The position numbers and the translations under genes are program-made. The notes below the pieces were generated by a model that was not told the origin of the DNA, did not search any database, and was given only the letters and a program-made list of their open reading frames with translations. A stretch of DNA of 64,000 bases from NCBI RefSeq assembly GCF_900105905.1, contig NZ_FNSV01000005.1:7839501-7903500 (forward strand). The letters run 5' to 3'. The stretch is from Rhodococcus koreensis (lineage in GTDB: Bacteria > Actinomycetota > Actinomycetes > Mycobacteriales > Mycobacteriaceae). Positions 38,866-46,501 of this stretch are shown here, piece after piece. The stretch's first letter is position 1. Every line of letters begins with the position of its first letter.

Positions 38866-39339
38866 ATGCGCGTATACCTGGGTGCCGACCATGCCGGATT
38901 CGAACGTAAGAACGAGATCATCGAACATCTGAAAGCCGCAGGCCACGAGACCGTCGACTGCGGTGCTCACGTCTACGACGCCCTCGACGACTACCCCGCC
39001 TTCTGCATCGAGACGGCACGTCGTGTCGTCGCGGACGAGGGCAGCCTCGGCATCGTGCTGGGCGGCAGCGGCAACGGCGAGCAGATCGCGGCGAACAAGG
39101 TGAAGGGTGCGCGCTGCGCCCTGGCATGGAGCGTCGAGACCGCGCAGCTGGCCCGACAACACAACAACGCTCAGCTGATCGGACTCGGCGGGCGCATGCA
39201 CTCCCTCGAGGAGTCCCTCGCGATCGTGGACGCGTTCCTCGCCGCCGAGTGGTCGAACGAGGAGCGCCACCAGCGCCGTATCGACATCCTGTCCGAGTTC
39301 GAGAAGACCGGTGTCGCGCCGGCCCTGCCCGAGGCCTGA
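38866..39339 (+). CDS. rpiB: Ribose-5-phosphate isomerase B
   Basis: 157 residues from ATG 38866. RVYLGADHAGFERKNEI, VDCGAHVYDALDDYP and the loop GIVLGGSGNGEQIAANKVKGARC are RpiB hallmarks; the SGNGE form (Ser, not Cys) matches the mycobacterial subclass using a Glu base. Interconverts ribose-5- and ribulose-5-phosphate in the pentose phosphate pathway. Followed 6 bp later by nei. Confidence 0.93.
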   Translation: MRVYLGADHAGFERKNEIIEHLKAAGHETVDCGAHVYDALDDYPAFCIETARRVVADEGSLGIVLGGSGNGEQIAANKVKGARCALAWSVETAQLARQHNNAQLIGLGGRMHSLEESLAIVDAFLAAEWSNEERHQRRIDILSEFEKTGVAPALPEA

Positions 39340-39345
39340 TCGTCC

Positions 39346-40143
39346 TTGCCCGAAGGTCACACCCTGCACCGGCTGGCCCGGCTGCACCAACGCCGGTTCG
39401 CCGGTTCGCCGGTGCGGGTGCTGAGCCCGCAGGGCCGATTCTCCGAGGACGCGGCCCTCGTCGACGGCCGCGTCCTCGTCAAGTCCGAGGCCTGGGGTAA
39501 ACACCTGTGGCATCACTACGAGTCCGGGCTGGTCGTGCACGTCCACCTGGGCCTGTACGGAGCGTTCACCGAAGCGGCCGTTCCCATGGAACCGCCGGTC
39601 GGGCAGGTCCGGATGCGGATGGTCGGCGCCGAATTCGGCACCGACCTGCGCGGCCCGACGGCGTGTGAGGTTCTCCACCCGCCGCAGGTCGCCGCCATCG
39701 AGGCGCGACTCGGACCGGACCCACTGCGCAAGGACGCCGACCCCGACAAGGCGTGGAAACGCATCTCGGCGTCGAAGACCCCGATCGGGGCGCTGCTCAT
39801 GGATCAGGCCGTGATCGCGGGCGTCGGCAACGTGTACCGGGCGGAGGTCCTGTTCCGGCACGGGATCGACCCGGACAGGCCGGGCCGCGGACTGTCCCGC
39901 GACGAGTGGGACGCGCTGTGGGCCGACCTCGTCGCCCTCATGAAGGTCGGTGTCCGCCGCGGCAAGATGCACGTCGTCCGCCCCGAGGACGATCACGGCG
40001 ATCCGGCGTACGCGAAGGACCGCCCCCGGACGTACGTCTACCGGCGGGCGGGATCGCCGTGCCGCATCTGCGGCACACCGGTGGCCCACTCGGTCATGAA
40101 GGGCCGCAACCTCTTCTGGTGCCCGAGCTGCCAGCCGTCCTGA
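39346..40143 (+). CDS. nei: Endonuclease VIII-like DNA glycosylase Nei1 (Fpg/Nei family)
   Basis: 265 residues. The start must be TTG 39346, because the catalytic N-terminal Pro-Glu (MPEGHTLHRLARLHQRRF) follows immediately. H2TH domain (GALLMDQAVIAGVGNVYRAEVLFRHGIDP) and a C-terminal zinc finger (CRICGTPV...CPSCQ) are intact. Matches Rv2464c (Nei1). It removes oxidised pyrimidines and cleaves the strand. Coupled with rpiB (6-bp gap). Confidence 0.92.
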   Translation: MPEGHTLHRLARLHQRRFAGSPVRVLSPQGRFSEDAALVDGRVLVKSEAWGKHLWHHYESGLVVHVHLGLYGAFTEAAVPMEPPVGQVRMRMVGAEFGTDLRGPTACEVLHPPQVAAIEARLGPDPLRKDADPDKAWKRISASKTPIGALLMDQAVIAGVGNVYRAEVLFRHGIDPDRPGRGLSRDEWDALWADLVALMKVGVRRGKMHVVRPEDDHGDPAYAKDRPRTYVYRRAGSPCRICGTPVAHSVMKGRNLFWCPSCQPS

Positions 40144-40151
40144 CGGCCGCG

Positions 40152-40991
40152 TCAGAAGTCGAAGCCGCCACCGAAGTCGAAGCCTCCACCGCCGTCCCCG
40201 CCGCCGAAGTCGAATCCGCCGCCGCCGCCGTCGCCGCCGGCGTCCCCGCCCATGTCGCCACCGGAATCGCCGCCGGCATCCCCACCGGAGTCGCCGCCGT
40301 CGCCGCCGGCATCTGCGCCCGCGTCACCGCCGCCGTCCTGCGAGGCGTCGCCCGCGCCGCTCTCGAAGGCCTGCGCGTCGTACCCCACGCCGGCCATCCC
40401 GGAGAACATCGCCGAGAACAGGAACATCGAACCGAGGCCCCACGCGCCCGCGACGAGGGCGGGCTTCCACCACGGCTCCGAGTACCAGCCTGCGGGAACC
40501 GGGCGTCCCGCGACGCGACCGCCCGGGTAGTAGTTCGGTGTCTTCGACGACGGGTTCGGTGACGCCGCGACCTGCCTGCCCTCGAACTCGACCTCACGGT
40601 CCTCGGTGACCGCGCCCGCGGACTTCTGCCCGTCGATCGACGGGATCTCGGGGCCGGGGTCCATCCCCATGGCCGTCCGGGCGGCACGGATGTAGTAGAG
40701 GCCTTCGAGTGCCGTCTGCTTGGCGAGGCGTGCCTGGACGGGGGTGGCGGCCTGATCGATCTGGGAGCCCGCCGCCGTGTAGCGCTCGGACGCGTCGGCC
40801 AGTGCCTGCTGTGAGGCGGTGTCGGAGCCGGTGAGGCTGTACACCTGTCCGCCGAGTCGTTCGATGGCCTGGCGTGCGTCCGCCTTGGCGTCCTCGAGCT
40901 GGTTCGCGGTCTGCCCGGCGCGGTTGTTGCGGCTCCTCACCACCAGGAAGGCGACCGCCGCCACGATCACGAGAATGAGTAGCAGTTCCAC
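40152..40991 (-). CDS. Membrane protein with coiled coil and Gly/Asp-rich tail (DUF1542-like)
   Basis: 279 residues from GTG 40991 (GGAGG seven bases upstream). An N-terminal transmembrane helix (LLLILVIVAAVAFLVV) leads to an Ala/Gln-rich helical, probably coiled-coil region (residues 30-110), a linker, a second hydrophobic segment (LVAGAWGLGSMFLFSAMFSGM) and a 60-residue tail made almost only of Gly, Asp and Ser ending in FDFGGG repeats. Function unknown. The acidic Gly-rich tail could be exposed outside or bind cations; this is inference. Confidence 0.75.
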   Translation of the reverse strand: MELLLILVIVAAVAFLVVRSRNNRAGQTANQLEDAKADARQAIERLGGQVYSLTGSDTASQQALADASERYTAAGSQIDQAATPVQARLAKQTALEGLYYIRAARTAMGMDPGPEIPSIDGQKSAGAVTEDREVEFEGRQVAASPNPSSKTPNYYPGGRVAGRPVPAGWYSEPWWKPALVAGAWGLGSMFLFSAMFSGMAGVGYDAQAFESGAGDASQDGGGDAGADAGGDGGDSGGDAGGDSGGDMGGDAGGDGGGGGFDFGGGDGGGGFDFGGGFDF

Positions 40992-41197
40992 GGTGGGCCT
41001 CCGGAGTTCTCGCGGACCGCCGGCTGCGGGGGCTGCAACATCCACGAGTAGGGGACAAATCGGACATCTCCCAGAGTACTGATCGATATCGGGGTTACGC
41101 GCTCGGCGAACGGGGGCGAGGGGTAAGGCCGGGGGTCGCTCGATCGACTGTGACGCATGTCATAGCGAATCAGATGTGCGCGACCGCCCATGTGCAA

Positions 41198-41233
41198 GAA
41201 AAAAAGGAGCGTTCCCTGGGGTGGGAACGCTCC
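41198..41233 (-). terminator. Rho-independent terminator of tRNA-Gly
   Basis: Minus strand: arms GGAGCGTTCC and GGAACGCTCC (41224-41233, 41206-41215), followed by a run of seven T (41199-41205 as A on plus). Textbook form. Confidence 0.92.
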
Positions 41234-41240
41234 TGTGCGG

Positions 41241-41311
41241 AGGGGATGACGGGAATCGAACCCGCGTAATCAGTTTGGAAGACTGAGGCTCTACCATTGA
41301 GCTACATCCCC
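41241..41311 (-). tRNA. tRNA-Gly (anticodon TCC)
   Basis: Minus strand: acceptor GGGGATG/CATCCCC with discriminator T, D-arm TAGCTCAATGGTAGA, anticodon loop TCTTCCAA giving TCC, T-arm GGGTTCGATTCCC. CCA not encoded. 71 nt. Confidence 0.95.
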
Positions 41312-41377
41312 GTGCATACGACAACCTGGGATCGCCATGCATGTCGTCTGCGATGAGTGACTGTACCCAACCTCGCT

Positions 41378-41407
41378 TTGGATTTCATAATCGGGGGGCC
41401 GTAGGAT
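41378..41407 (+). promoter_or_regulatory. Promoter of tRNA-Pro
   Basis: TTGGAT (41378-41383), 18-bp spacer, TAGGAT (41402-41407). Start expected near 41414, about 37 nt before the mature tRNA. Confidence 0.55.
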
Positions 41408-41450
41408 TCTTCCTCGGGTCCTCGCGAGGTTGGCGAGAGCCGGCTTCGAC

Positions 41451-41530
<80 letters not shown>

Positions 41531-41587
41531 CCACAGGGCAGGTAACTGCCGCACAGAAAAAGCACGACCACACGAAGGAGCCAGTCC

Positions 41588-42982
41588 GTGAAGAGCACCG
41601 TCGAGCAGCTCAGCCCGACGCGAGTCCGTATCAACGTTGAGGTGCCCTTCGAGGAGCTCAAGCCTGATTTCGACAAGGCCTACAAGGCCCTCGCGCAACA
41701 GATCCGTCTCCCCGGCTTCCGTCCGGGTAAGGCACCGGCCAAGTTGCTCGAAGCCCGTGTCGGTCGTGGCGCCGTCCTGGAGCAGGTCGTCAACGACGCA
41801 CTCCCGTCCCGCTACTCCGAGGCCGTCACCAGCGCCTCGGTGAAGGCGATCGGTCAGCCCGAGATCGAGATCACGAAGATCGAAGACGGGGAACTCCTGG
41901 AGTTCACCGCAGAGGTCGATGTCCGTCCCGAGATCACGCTGCCCGACTACAGCGAGCTGAGCGTCACCGTCGATCCGATCGAGATCACCGACGAGGCCGT
42001 CGAGGAGCAGCTGCTGTCGCTGCGTCAGCGTTTCGGCACCCTCACCGGTGTCGAGCGTGCGGTCGAGGACGGAGACTTCATCTCCATCGACCTGTCGGCC
42101 ACTGTCGACGGTGAGGCCGTTCCCGAGGCCACCGCGAGCGGTCTGTCGCACGAGGTCGGTTCGGGTCAGCTCATCGAGGGCCTCGACGAGGCCGTCGTCG
42201 GCGTCAAGGCCGGCGAGTCCAAGGAGTTCACCTCGACGCTCGTCGCCGGTGACCACGCGGGCAAGGAAGCTGTCGTCACCGTCACCGTCGGCACCGTCAA
42301 GGAGCGCGAGCTGCCTGCCGAGGACGACGAGTTCGCTCAGCTGGCAAGTGAGTTCGACACCCTCGACGAGCTGAAGGCCGACCTGCGTGAGCGCGTCGGA
42401 CGCGTCCGCAAGGTCGAGCAGGCCGGTCAGATCCGCGACAAGGTCCTGGAGACCCTGCTCGAGACCGTCGAGGTCCCGCTTCCCGAGGCCGTCGTCAAGG
42501 CCGAGGTCGACGCTGCGCTGCACGACGCCGTGCACGGACTCGACCACGACGAGGAAGCGCTGAACAAGCTCCTCGAGGAGCAGGGCACGAGCCGCGAAGA
42601 GTTCGACAAGGACGCCAAGGACAGCGCCGAGCGCTCGGTGAAGACCCAGCTCCTGCTGGACGCCATCGCCGACGCCTCCGACGTCACCGTCGGTCAGGAC
42701 GAGCTCACCGAGCGCATCCTGTTCCAGGCGCAGCGCTACGGCATGGCGCCGGAGCAGTTCATCCAGCAGATCCAGCAGGCCGGTCAGCTCGGCGCCGTGT
42801 TCGCCGACGTGCGTCGCGGCAAGGCTCTCGCCGGTGTCGTCGAGCAGGCCACCGTCACCGACACCTCGGGTGCCGCTGTCGACACCGCCGAACTGTTCGG
42901 CAACGGTGAGGCCGAAGCCGAAGAGACCGCGTCCACGGACGAGGTCGCGTCGGATTCCGCCGAGGGCGAAGACCAGAAGTAA
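41588..42982 (+). CDS. tig: Trigger factor, ribosome-associated chaperone and prolyl isomerase
   Basis: 464 residues, GTG start after GAAGGAG. N-terminal ribosome-binding domain with the signature PGFRPGKAP (here GFRPGKAPAKLLEAR), a central FKBP-type PPIase (residues about 155-240) and the C-terminal arm domain, then an acidic tail. It shields nascent chains at the exit tunnel. It heads the tig-clpP1-clpP2 block, as in mycobacteria, but a terminator separates it from clpP1. Confidence 0.95.
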   Translation: MKSTVEQLSPTRVRINVEVPFEELKPDFDKAYKALAQQIRLPGFRPGKAPAKLLEARVGRGAVLEQVVNDALPSRYSEAVTSASVKAIGQPEIEITKIEDGELLEFTAEVDVRPEITLPDYSELSVTVDPIEITDEAVEEQLLSLRQRFGTLTGVERAVEDGDFISIDLSATVDGEAVPEATASGLSHEVGSGQLIEGLDEAVVGVKAGESKEFTSTLVAGDHAGKEAVVTVTVGTVKERELPAEDDEFAQLASEFDTLDELKADLRERVGRVRKVEQAGQIRDKVLETLLETVEVPLPEAVVKAEVDAALHDAVHGLDHDEEALNKLLEEQGTSREEFDKDAKDSAERSVKTQLLLDAIADASDVTVGQDELTERILFQAQRYGMAPEQFIQQIQQAGQLGAVFADVRRGKALAGVVEQATVTDTSGAAVDTAELFGNGEAEAEETASTDEVASDSAEGEDQK

Positions 42983-43045
42983 TGCTGGTCGCGGGGTGTT
43001 TCCCTCGCGTTCGGCTGTGAGATGTTTTCCGCTTTGAGCGAAGTA

Positions 43046-43078
43046 GGGCGGCACCGGGACTCCGGTGCCGCCCTCCTT
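43046..43078 (+). terminator. Rho-independent terminator after tig
   Basis: 12-bp perfect arms GGGCGGCACCGG (43046-43057) and CCGGTGCCGCCC (43062-43073), loop GACT, then TCCTT. Confidence 0.88.
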
Positions 43079-43127
43079 CGTTAGTGTCTGTGTCAGCAAT
43101 CAACGATTTACGGAGAAGGCAGGTACC

Positions 43128-43754
43128 GTGACTTCCAATCACCTGGAGACTTTGCAGAGTCCCGCCATGACTTCAGCCACCGCTGGGTTGAACCTCAGCG
43201 ACTCGGTGTACGAGCGCCTGCTGCGCGAGCGCATCATCTTCCTCGGTACCCAGGTCGACGACGACATCGCGAACAAGCTGTGCGCCCAGATCCTGCTGCT
43301 GTCGGCAGAAGATCCCAGCCGGGACATCTCCCTCTACATCAACTCGCCCGGCGGATCGGTCAGCGCCGGCATGGCTATCTTCGACACGATGCAGTTCGCC
43401 GAGTGCGACGTCGCGACGTTCGGAATGGGTTTGGCCGCGTCGATGGGCCAGTTCCTGCTCTCCGCCGGGGCCAAGGGCAAGCGGTACGCCCTCCCGCACG
43501 CGCGGATCATGATGCACCAGCCGTCCGCCGGAATCGGTGGTACCGCGAGTGACATCGCGATCATGGCCGAGCAGTTCGCGCACACCAAGCGCGAAATGGC
43601 CGAGCTGATCGCCGAGCACACCGGTCAGACGGTCGAGCAGATCACCGCCGATTCGGATCGCGACCGCTGGTTCACCGCACAGCAGGCTCTCGAATACGGT
43701 TTCGTCGACCACGTCGTCTCCCGCGCGGCGCAGGCGGGCGGGACCGGGCAGTAG
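43128..43754 (+). CDS. clpP1: ATP-dependent Clp protease proteolytic subunit ClpP1
   Basis: 208 residues from GTG 43128 (GGAGAAGG upstream); an ATG at 43167 would remove 13 residues of propeptide. YINSPGGSVSAGMAIFDTMQ, catalytic Ser in GLAASMGQFLL, His in HARIMMHQP and Asp in DSDRDRWF. In Corynebacteriales ClpP1 and ClpP2 form a mixed 14-mer that needs both subunits. clpP2 follows after 48 bp. Confidence 0.94.
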   Translation: MTSNHLETLQSPAMTSATAGLNLSDSVYERLLRERIIFLGTQVDDDIANKLCAQILLLSAEDPSRDISLYINSPGGSVSAGMAIFDTMQFAECDVATFGMGLAASMGQFLLSAGAKGKRYALPHARIMMHQPSAGIGGTASDIAIMAEQFAHTKREMAELIAEHTGQTVEQITADSDRDRWFTAQQALEYGFVDHVVSRAAQAGGTGQ

Positions 43755-43802
43755 CAGCCCGGCTTCCTCACTGACCGCTCCCACACATCCTTTGGAGAAC
43801 TG

Positions 43803-44465
43803 ATGACCAACCTGTTCGATCCCCGCAGCCTGGGAGGCCAGGCGCCTACAGGCCCCCAGTCGCGCTACATCCTGCCGTCGTTCATCGAGCACTCGAGCTA
43901 CGGCGTGAAGGAGTCCAACCCGTACAACAAGCTGTTCGAGGAGCGCATCATCTTCCTCGGCGTGCAGGTGGACGACGCGTCGGCCAACGACGTGATGGCT
44001 CAGCTGCTCGTTCTCGAGTCGCTGGACCCCGACCGCGACATCACCATGTACATCAACTCGCCGGGTGGTTCGTTCACGTCGCTGATGGCGATCTACGACA
44101 CCATGCAGTACGTGCGCGCCGACATCACGACGGTGTGCCTCGGCCAGGCCGCATCCGCTGCCGCGGTGCTGCTGGCGGCCGGTAGCCCCGGCAAGCGTCT
44201 GGCCCTGCCGAACGCTCGTGTCCTCATCCACCAGCCCGCGACCGGCGGCATCCAGGGTCAGGTCTCCGACCTCGAGATCCAGGCTGCCGAGATCGAGCGG
44301 ATGCGTCGCCTGATGGAGACCACTCTCGCGAAGCACACTGGCAAGGACGCCGCCGTGATCCGCAAGGACACCGATCGCGACAAGATCCTCACGGCCGCCG
44401 AGGCCAAGGATTACGGAATCATCGACGACGTGCTCGAGTACCGCAAACTCAGCGCCCAGAAGTGA
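43803..44465 (+). CDS. clpP2: ATP-dependent Clp protease proteolytic subunit ClpP2
   Basis: 220 residues. YINSPGGSFTSLMAIYDTMQ, catalytic Ser in GQAASAAAVLLAAG, His in NARVLIHQP and Asp in KDTDRDKI. The longer N-terminus with YILPSFIEHSSYGVKESNPYNKLFEER in segments is typical of the ClpP2 ring, which docks ClpX/ClpC. TGGAGA lies upstream of the ATG. Confidence 0.94.
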   Translation: MTNLFDPRSLGGQAPTGPQSRYILPSFIEHSSYGVKESNPYNKLFEERIIFLGVQVDDASANDVMAQLLVLESLDPDRDITMYINSPGGSFTSLMAIYDTMQYVRADITTVCLGQAASAAAVLLAAGSPGKRLALPNARVLIHQPATGGIQGQVSDLEIQAAEIERMRRLMETTLAKHTGKDAAVIRKDTDRDKILTAAEAKDYGIIDDVLEYRKLSAQK

Positions 44466-44705
44466 TTTCCTGCCGCCCCGGCTCGGGCGACACGCCGTGA
44501 CGGCGCGGTTGCCGCGAGCCGGGTGCGGGATCGGCAAGGCTGGCTTTCCCGGAAGATCGGTGCGCGAATCACCGACAACCAGTCGACCTCGCTCGCGATC
44601 TGCGGGTACGGTCACATAACGGGCTTTCGTTTTCGGTCGGTGCGCGCACGGCGTGGGATCGGTTCGATGGTTGCACGTAGACGAAGGAAGTAGGGACCTG
44701 ACGAG

Positions 44706-45986
44706 ATGGCACGCATCGGTGACGGCGGGGATCTGCTCAAGTGCTCTTTCTGCGGTAAGAGCCAGAAGCAGGTCAAGAAGCTCATTGCTGGGCCTGGGGT
44801 GTACATCTGCGACGAGTGCATCGACCTGTGCAACGAGATCATCGAAGAGGAGCTGGCCGAGTCCAGCGAGGTGAAGCTCGACGAGCTGCCGAAGCCGGCC
44901 GAGATCCGGGATTTCCTCGAGAACTACGTGATCGGCCAGGATGCCGCCAAGCGGACTCTCGCCGTCGCGGTCTACAACCACTACAAGCGCATCCAGGCCG
45001 GCGACAAGGGTCGTGATGCGCGCGGCGAGACGGTCGAGCTGGCGAAGTCGAACATCCTCATGCTCGGTCCCACGGGCTGCGGCAAGACATATCTGGCTCA
45101 GACGCTGGCGAAGATGCTCAACGTCCCGTTCGCGATCGCCGATGCGACGGCGCTCACCGAGGCCGGCTACGTGGGTGAGGACGTCGAGAACATTCTCCTC
45201 AAGCTGATCCAGGCCGCCGACTACGACGTCAAGCGCGCCGAGACCGGCATCATCTACATCGACGAGGTCGACAAGATCGCCCGCAAGAGCGAGAACCCGT
45301 CGATCACACGGGACGTGTCCGGTGAGGGTGTGCAGCAGGCTCTGCTGAAGATTCTCGAGGGCACGCAGGCCAGCGTGCCGCCGCAGGGAGGTCGCAAGCA
45401 CCCGCATCAGGAGTTCATCCAGATCGACACGACGAACGTCCTGTTCATCGTGGCGGGCGCGTTCGCCGGCCTCGAGCGGATCGTCTCCGATCGCGTCGGC
45501 AAGCGGGGCATCGGTTTCGGTGCCGAGGTGCGGTCCAAGGCGGAGATCGACACGCAGGACCACTTCGCGGAGGTCATGCCGGAAGACTTGATCAAGTTCG
45601 GGCTCATCCCCGAGTTCATCGGCCGTCTCCCTGTCGTGGCGTCGGTGACCAACCTCGACAAGGAATCGCTCGTCCAGATCCTGTCGGAGCCGAAGAACGC
45701 ACTGGTCAAGCAGTACAACCGGTTGTTCGACATGGACGGCGTGGAGTTGGAGTTCACCACGGACGCGCTCGAGGCCATCGCCGATCAGGCGATCCTCCGC
45801 GGCACCGGTGCTCGTGGTCTGCGCGCGATCATGGAGGAGGTCCTGCTTCCGGTCATGTACGACATCCCGAGCCGGGACGACGTCGAAAAGGTCGTGGTCA
45901 GCGCGGAGACGGTCAATGACAACGTGCTCCCGACCATCGTCCCGCGCAAGCCGGAGCGGGGAGAACGCCGGGACAAGTCCGCCTAG
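44706..45986 (+). CDS. clpX: ATP-dependent Clp protease ATP-binding subunit ClpX
   Basis: 426 residues. N-terminal zinc-binding domain (CSFCGK...CDECIDLC), Walker A GPTGCGKT, Walker [12 protein letters not shown], sensor and the pore loop GYVGEDVE. It unfolds substrates for ClpP1P2. Unlike the recalled M. tuberculosis order, no genes lie between clpP2 and clpX here; the 240-bp gap contains a possible hairpin (44477-44523) and probably its own promoter. Confidence 0.95.
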
Positions 45987-46010
45987 GCGGGGCGCGCTGT
46001 ATCCTGGGTG

Positions 46011-46030
46011 CGAACTAACTCACTAGTTCG
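46011..46030 (+). promoter_or_regulatory. Palindromic operator before the dehydroquinase operon
   Basis: CGAACTA (46011-46017) and TAGTTCG (46024-46030) are perfect inverted repeats with a 6-bp spacer. A TATCCT -10-like hexamer (46000-46005) puts the start site inside the palindrome. The form suggests a TetR-, MarR- or IclR-type dimeric repressor, encoded elsewhere. Confidence 0.55.
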
Positions 46031-46044
46031 TACAAATGGAGGTA

Positions 46045-46494
46045 ATGCGCGCGATGACCGCTCCCGGACCGATCTTTGTTCTCAACGGCCCCAACCTGAA
46101 CCTGCTGGGGCAACGGCAGCCCGAGGTGTACGGGCGGGAGACGCTCGACGACGTCGTGGAGTTGTGCCGCACCGCCGCCGCGAAGGCGGGACGTGAGATC
46201 GTCGCGCGGCAGTCCAACCACGAGGGCCACCTGATCGACTGGGTGCACGAGGCCCGCACCACGGCGTCGGGCGTCGTGATCAACCCGGGTGGTTTCACGC
46301 ACACGTCGGTGGCGTTGCGCGACGCCCTGGTGACGCTCGAGGTGCCCCTCGTCGAGGTGCACATCAGCAACGTGCACGCCCGCGAGGAGTTCCGGCACCA
46401 CTCGTACGTGTCCGGGGTCGCCACGGGAGTGATCGCCGGACTCGGCATCCTCGGCTATTCGCTGGCCGTCGACTTCATCTGCAACAAGGGCTGA
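46045..46494 (+). CDS. aroQ: Type II 3-dehydroquinate dehydratase
   Basis: 149 residues from ATG 46045; ATG 46054 is as likely (GGAGGT at 46038-46043). FVLNGPNLNLLGQRQPEVYG, RQSNHEGHLIDWVHEA, INPGGFTHTSVALRDA and VEVHISNVHAREEFRHHSY are all the type II signatures, including the catalytic Tyr and His. It makes 3-dehydroshikimate. Since the next gene, 8 bp on, consumes that product, this copy is likely the catabolic (QsuC-like) enzyme of quinate/shikimate use, though it could also serve aromatic synthesis. Confidence 0.92.
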   Translation: MRAMTAPGPIFVLNGPNLNLLGQRQPEVYGRETLDDVVELCRTAAAKAGREIVARQSNHEGHLIDWVHEARTTASGVVINPGGFTHTSVALRDALVTLEVPLVEVHISNVHAREEFRHHSYVSGVATGVIAGLGILGYSLAVDFICNKG

Positions 46495-46501
46495 CGGCGC
46501 C

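Noticed and set aside
43030..43040. CGC-N5-GCG, a possible ClgR box before clpP1
   Set aside because: It lies upstream of the strong tig terminator, so it cannot be a simple clpP1 promoter site, and the motif is frequent by chance at this GC content. A similar match at 44594-44604 before clpX is equally weak.
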